A stretch of 58,642 nt of DNA. Origin: an uncultured Lactobacillaceae bacterium (GTDB lineage Bacteria > Bacillota > Bacilli > Lactobacillales > Lactobacillaceae). Of this stretch, positions 55,047 to 58,642 are shown piece after piece. The notes below the pieces were generated by a model that was not told the DNA's origin, made no database searches, and saw only the letters and a list, made by a program, of their open reading frames with translations. Position numbers and translations under genes: made by a program. The stretch covers positions 1 through 58,642 of the forward strand of contig CALYQJ010000011.1 in the NCBI GenBank assembly GCA_945285405.1, in the 5' to 3' direction. Positions within the stretch are counted from its first letter, which is position 1. Each line of letters starts with the position of its first letter.

Positions 55047-56039
55047 ATGATGAATAATAACGTCAAAGACATTCTAATTAAAAATCATCTCAAAGGGATA
55101 GTTTTAATTATCAAAAAAGGACAATCTACTCTAATTAGTGAAGGTTTCGCTGACGTAAAACAAAAAATTTTAAATGGCGCCGTAAAAACTATTTATCCCT
55201 TAGCGTCATTTCAAAAGCCGCTTACTGCAGCTGCAATTTATTTATTAATAAAAAATAACCAGCTTCATTTATCAACTACTTTAAATCACTTTTTCGCTAA
55301 AATTCCCCGAGCTGATCAAATAACAGTTGAACATTTATTAAGCCATTCATCTGGACTTACAGCACCTGAAAAAGGACCTGAAGTTAGTCTTCTAGAAAGT
55401 GGAGCTATAAATTGGCAATTAGGTCAACTTACAATTTGCAATCTTCCTGGCGAAAAATTCAATTATACTAACCTTAATTATGTACTTTTAGCTGGAATTA
55501 TTCGTCAAATAACTCAACAAAGTTATCAACAATTTTTAACTGAACACATCTTACAGCCTGCGGGAGTTAAAAATATTTTCTTTTGGAATAACTTACCCAA
55601 TGATTACCACTTAGCTAAAAGTTATATTTACGAAAAACAAGATTACGAAAATGAAAATCAACTTGAAGCTTCATTAGCAGCAACTCTTTTAGGTGCAGGT
55701 AATCTTTATGGAACTCCTGAAGATTATTACTTACTACAACAATCTTTAATTAATGGTAAAGTCTTAACTGCTGATGATTATCAAGAGTTAATTGCTCATT
55801 CAACTAAAAGTACTTCTAATTACCGTGGGGGAATGTATCATGAAAACTGGCAAGGAAATAACTATAAATACATTTTTGGCTACCTCTCCAGTAACGGTAC
55901 TAAAAACGCTCATCCTAATTATGCTAATGAAATGTATTTAAGTGAAGATAACCAAAATGGGGTAATTCTTTTTACTAATCAATCTCCTAATGCTCTCAAG
56001 AATAAAGACTTTAAAAATATTGCTCAAACTTTGATTTAA
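55047..56039 (+). CDS. serine hydrolase of the class C beta-lactamase family
   Basis: 330 residues. S54-F-Q-K57 is the SxxK motif, Y140-T-N142 the YxN motif; LLSHSSGLTAPE is the family's Gly loop region. No signal peptide or membrane anchor, so it appears cytoplasmic. Homologues include esterases and D-peptidases, so beta-lactam hydrolysis should not be assumed. Confidence 0.88.
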   Translation: MMNNNVKDILIKNHLKGIVLIIKKGQSTLISEGFADVKQKILNGAVKTIYPLASFQKPLTAAAIYLLIKNNQLHLSTTLNHFFAKIPRADQITVEHLLSHSSGLTAPEKGPEVSLLESGAINWQLGQLTICNLPGEKFNYTNLNYVLLAGIIRQITQQSYQQFLTEHILQPAGVKNIFFWNNLPNDYHLAKSYIYEKQDYENENQLEASLAATLLGAGNLYGTPEDYYLLQQSLINGKVLTADDYQELIAHSTKSTSNYRGGMYHENWQGNNYKYIFGYLSSNGTKNAHPNYANEMYLSEDNQNGVILFTNQSPNALKNKDFKNIAQTLI

Positions 56040-56045
56040 ACAAAT

Positions 56046-56073
56046 AAAAAAGCGTTATTAGAACGCTTTTTTT
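56046..56073. terminator. bidirectional terminator
   Basis: AAAGCGTT and AACGCTTT pair around ATTAG with A/T runs on both sides, between the convergent hydrolase and kinase genes. Confidence 0.85.
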
Positions 56074-56076
56074 AAT

Positions 56077-56727
56077 TTAAAAATTACTTTTAGACCGTTG
56101 TGCTAGCTTTTGATCAATAATCTCTAAAACGGTTTGACGATCATTGGAATTTCCAACAAAATCGTATTGATCACAGTCAATTTCCATTTTAGGGCTATGA
56201 TGATAATTTTCATACCATTGCTGATAGCGTTTAATTAAATTTTGATAATAAGGAATTAAAGAAGGATCATTTTCAGGTTGCTCATAGCTACGACCACGTT
56301 TTTTTATATGTTTTAACATCTTACGGTAAGAAATTTTTAAATAAATTAATAGATCTGGTACTTTCTTATGAGCTGCATAGGGTAATTCTTCCATCATATT
56401 TGCAAAAAGTTGCTCATAAACCTCCACTTCTATAGGTGTTGTTCGACCCATTTCTGCATTAATATGAAAAAACAAGTTATCTTCATAAATCGATCGATCT
56501 AAAACATTATTATCATCTGAAAGTGCCTGCTTAATTAAAGCAAAACGCATATTTAAAAAGTAAACCTGCAATAAAAAAGCATACTTTTTTGGATTCTTAT
56601 AAAATAATGGTAAAACTGGATTATTATCTACTGGTTCATAGAATGCCTTTTTATGCAAGTGCTTTGCAAGAATCTCAGTCATACTACTTTTCCCAGCTCC
56701 AATCATCCCACTTAATACAATCATCAT
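56077..56727 (-). CDS. deoxynucleoside kinase
   Basis: 216 residues. P-loop SGMIGAGKSS near the N-terminus, YEPVDNNPVLPLFY and NNVLDRSIYEDNLFF (the ERS-like motif reads DRS). This is the deoxyguanosine/deoxyadenosine kinase family, which lactobacilli use for salvage of deoxynucleosides. It carries no partner copy beside it, while Lactobacillus acidophilus-type species have a pair. Confidence 0.9.
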   Translation of the reverse strand: MMIVLSGMIGAGKSSMTEILAKHLHKKAFYEPVDNNPVLPLFYKNPKKYAFLLQVYFLNMRFALIKQALSDDNNVLDRSIYEDNLFFHINAEMGRTTPIEVEVYEQLFANMMEELPYAAHKKVPDLLIYLKISYRKMLKHIKKRGRSYEQPENDPSLIPYYQNLIKRYQQWYENYHHSPKMEIDCDQYDFVGNSNDRQTVLEIIDQKLAQRSKSNF

Positions 56728-56944
56728 TATTCTCTTTTCTATCTTTCTATATACAGTAGCACTATATCTTTAAGTCACCGATATATAGTATATTATATTG
56801 TTGCCAGTAACCCTAATTTTTTTCAAAATAAATTCTTTAACATTTATTATCATCTTAAAAAGTTTATTTAATTATTTTATACAAAGTTGGTATTTTTATC
56901 TATATAAACTTATAATAAATAAAAAGAGTTTAGGAGGAAGCAAA

Positions 56945-57691
56945 ATGCAAAAAAGTTATCCTTTAATTTCCGGACATAAACGTCTCAATTGGGTTCAATG
57001 GATCTTAATCTTACTAGCAAACGTTGTCGCATATTGTTGTTTGCTTTTACCTTATTTTATAGAATTACCAAATAATTTAATCTTTGATTATGACCATCCC
57101 TTACTGGTTGCTGCTTTATTCAAAATTCTCATTGTAAGTCTTTTTTTATTTATTCAAATTATAGCTTTACGATTAGTAACGGGACATGAATGGCATCACC
57201 TTTTCCATCGCCCAACTTTAAAAGAGTTAGGAATAGCTTTAATCTTTTTTATTTTAACTTACGTTATTTCCATCGTTACTGGTTTAATTTCTAAATCTTT
57301 ATTTAGCAGTGTTTCTGGTAGTGCCGCTGCTGGACTAACCATCCACACTTCTCATGTCTGGGGAATTTTTGCATATGAACGTTTAACTAGTGCCATTCAA
57401 ATTATGGGTGAAGAATTCTTAGCATTAATGCCATTTTTAGCATTTACTCAGCTAGCTGATCACTTTAATTTACCTAAACCTACTTGGTGGGGTAACATTA
57501 TTTCTTCATTAATTTTTTCTTTACTTCATCTTTCAACTTATGATTTCAACATTGGGTATGTAATTTTAGGACTAACTTTTACTAGAATTATTTTGACTTG
57601 GTCTTATCAAAAGACAAAAAATATTTGGATTAGTTTTTTAGTTCATTATCTTTTTGATACTCTGTCATTTTTAGCACTACTTTTTGCTTAA
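56945..57691 (+). CDS. CPBP-family intramembrane protein (CAAX protease-like)
   Basis: The start at 56945 follows AGGAGG closely (TTTAGGAGGAAGCAAAATG); the open frame upstream to 56798 has none. 248 residues, seven or so membrane segments. The Abi/CPBP motifs are present: E-E in MGEEFLALMPF, FSLLH in the next helix, and HYLFD near the C-terminus; the arginine usual after EExxx is absent. Such proteins are glutamic-type proteases, and some give bacteriocin self-immunity. Confidence 0.82.
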   Translation: MQKSYPLISGHKRLNWVQWILILLANVVAYCCLLLPYFIELPNNLIFDYDHPLLVAALFKILIVSLFLFIQIIALRLVTGHEWHHLFHRPTLKELGIALIFFILTYVISIVTGLISKSLFSSVSGSAAAGLTIHTSHVWGIFAYERLTSAIQIMGEEFLALMPFLAFTQLADHFNLPKPTWWGNIISSLIFSLLHLSTYDFNIGYVILGLTFTRIILTWSYQKTKNIWISFLVHYLFDTLSFLALLFA

Positions 57692-57742
57692 TTATTTAAA
57701 TAGCAATATTGCAATATCCAACATAATGTAATAAACCAAAAT

Positions 57743-57786
57743 AAAATCGATCTATTTTTTACTTTAAAAAATAAGATCGATTTTTT
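57743..57786. terminator. bidirectional terminator
   Basis: AAAATCGATCT and AGATCGATTTTTT pair around an AT-rich inner repeat (ATTTTTT...AAAAAAT), between convergent genes. Confidence 0.8.
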
Positions 57787-57823
57787 ATTTTTAAGCTTGA
57801 ATAATTAAAAGATTTTAATTAAT

Positions 57824-58453
57824 TTAAGCTAGATTTAAAATATCTGAAGGCTTTTTTAACAAATAATCTGCCGTGGTTAACTTAGTTTTTTTATCAGTAC
57901 CCCATTGAGCCAAAGCAAATTTTGTTCCTGCCCGATGAGCTGATTCTAAATCATAAGCTGTATCACCTACATATAAAAAATCATCGGGAGAAATATTAAT
58001 TTTTTTTATTGCATAGACGATCGGCGCAGGATCAGGTTTATGTTTTTTGGTCATTGAAGCATTAACAATTAAATTAAAATATTTATTGAGCCCAAATTGA
58101 GAAAACTCAGTTTGAAATTCTGTTGCAGTTTGAGAAGTAACAATCCCTGTAATTATTTCGCTAGCTGCTAATTGTTTTACGATTGATGTTACACCAGGGA
58201 ATAGCTGTAACTCATCAGATTGTTGCGCAACAGCTTCCATCCAAAGTTCATTAATATGATTACGTAATTTATTATCTTTAATAAAAGACTCTAAAGCTCT
58301 TAAACCAGGAATGCCCAAGGTAAATGATAATTCTGCTAATGTTTTTTTGATACCTAATTCTTCCTGTAAAACCTTTTGCAGTGAACTTAAAGTCACATTA
58401 GTTGTATCAATTAAAGTTCCATCCAAATCAAAAAAAATGGCCTTAAATTTCAC
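57824..58453 (-). CDS. HAD-family phosphatase (Gph/PpaX-like)
   Basis: 209 residues. D9 and D11 in FFDLDGTLIDTT are the nucleophile and acid; TSQTATEF holds motif II, KHKPDPAPI motif III lysine and VGDTAYDLESA motif IV. The helical cap between residues 15 and 80 is the type found in phosphoglycolate phosphatase and PpaX. Exact substrate unknown. Confidence 0.9.
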   Translation of the reverse strand: MKFKAIFFDLDGTLIDTTNVTLSSLQKVLQEELGIKKTLAELSFTLGIPGLRALESFIKDNKLRNHINELWMEAVAQQSDELQLFPGVTSIVKQLAASEIITGIVTSQTATEFQTEFSQFGLNKYFNLIVNASMTKKHKPDPAPIVYAIKKINISPDDFLYVGDTAYDLESAHRAGTKFALAQWGTDKKTKLTTADYLLKKPSDILNLA

Positions 58454-58615
58454 AAAATCACCTTCTTTAGGAATTGCCTAATTTCAATGTAATTATTGAT
58501 GAAATCAAGCTTATATTGCCATATTATCATTAATTTTTCGACTACGATAATATTTCTATTGCCTTTTTTAATTCTTAATTTATTTCTACTAACTAAATTA
58601 ATAGTGTAATTATGC

Positions 58616-58642
58616 TATAATTGCTATATGCGTATCAAATTA
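58616..58642 (+). other. promoter-like TATAAT with possible start of a gene at the right edge
   Basis: TATAAT at 58616-58621 is followed after only six bases by ATG at 58628 and four more codons (RIKL) before the window ends. If both are real the transcript would be leaderless; more likely one of them is a chance match. Confidence 0.2.

Noticed and set aside
1-58642. CRISPR array, rRNA or tRNA genes
   Set aside because: No regularly spaced repeats and no conserved rRNA or tRNA sequence was seen anywhere in the window.

Overview
The window is low-GC Firmicutes DNA with tightly packed genes, AGGAGG-type ribosome binding sites and U-tailed hairpin terminators. PepN, an SpxB-type pyruvate oxidase, a mannose-family PTS, a beta-glucoside PTS, a WxL surface protein and an LpdD/UbiD/UbiX decarboxylase set all point to a lactic acid bacterium (Lactobacillaceae). 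The genus cannot be fixed from the sequence alone.

Layout. 1-4.5 kb: a DeoR regulator diverges from a glycyl radical enzyme (dehydratase-like) and its radical-SAM activase. 4.5-8.1 kb: a mannose-type PTS (IIB-IIC-IID-IIA) behind a GntR/UTRA regulator. 8.3-19.4 kb: accessory metabolism and surface functions, namely a MalY-like PLP enzyme coupled to a CopY-like repressor, an aldo/keto reductase, an unknown 367-residue protein, a WxL protein, a 765-base gene-poor stretch with three stacked hairpins, and an MFS/AraC/esterase group. 19.5-29.5 kb: the lysine/DAP block. lysC-dapF are on the minus strand; a lysine riboswitch leads lysA-dapH-dapL-dapA-dapB-aminotransferase-asd on the plus strand, the complete acetylated route from aspartate semialdehyde to DAP and lysine.

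29.5-33.7 kb is the most interesting part. It is a compact, apparently undescribed type of RiPP locus: a 76-residue precursor-like peptide ending in GG-HSRRCTES, a 102-residue unknown, and a 435-residue enzyme with the lyase and kinase domains of class III/IV lanthipeptide synthetases but no room for the LanC cyclase. A divergent operon supplies an ABC exporter and a small S9/S33-like alpha/beta hydrolase that could be the leader peptidase. A MacAB/YknXYZ-like efflux system (33.9-36.8 kb) follows and may be immunity, though that is inference.

37-47.6 kb: glutamine-type ABC importer, pepN, an aldo/keto reductase, then an insertion. About 2.1 kb carrying a broken gene, a stand-alone TipAS drug-binding domain and an AAA+ ATPase lies between two ~300-base direct repeats that duplicate the 3' end of the reductase gene and the leader of the pyruvate oxidase gene. 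47.7-58.6 kb: PhzF-like isomerase, ClC transporter followed by the lpdD-ubiD-ubiX decarboxylase genes, beta-glucoside PTS, a serine hydrolase, a deoxynucleoside kinase, a CPBP-family membrane protein and a HAD phosphatase. No rRNA, tRNA, CRISPR array or intact transposase was seen.
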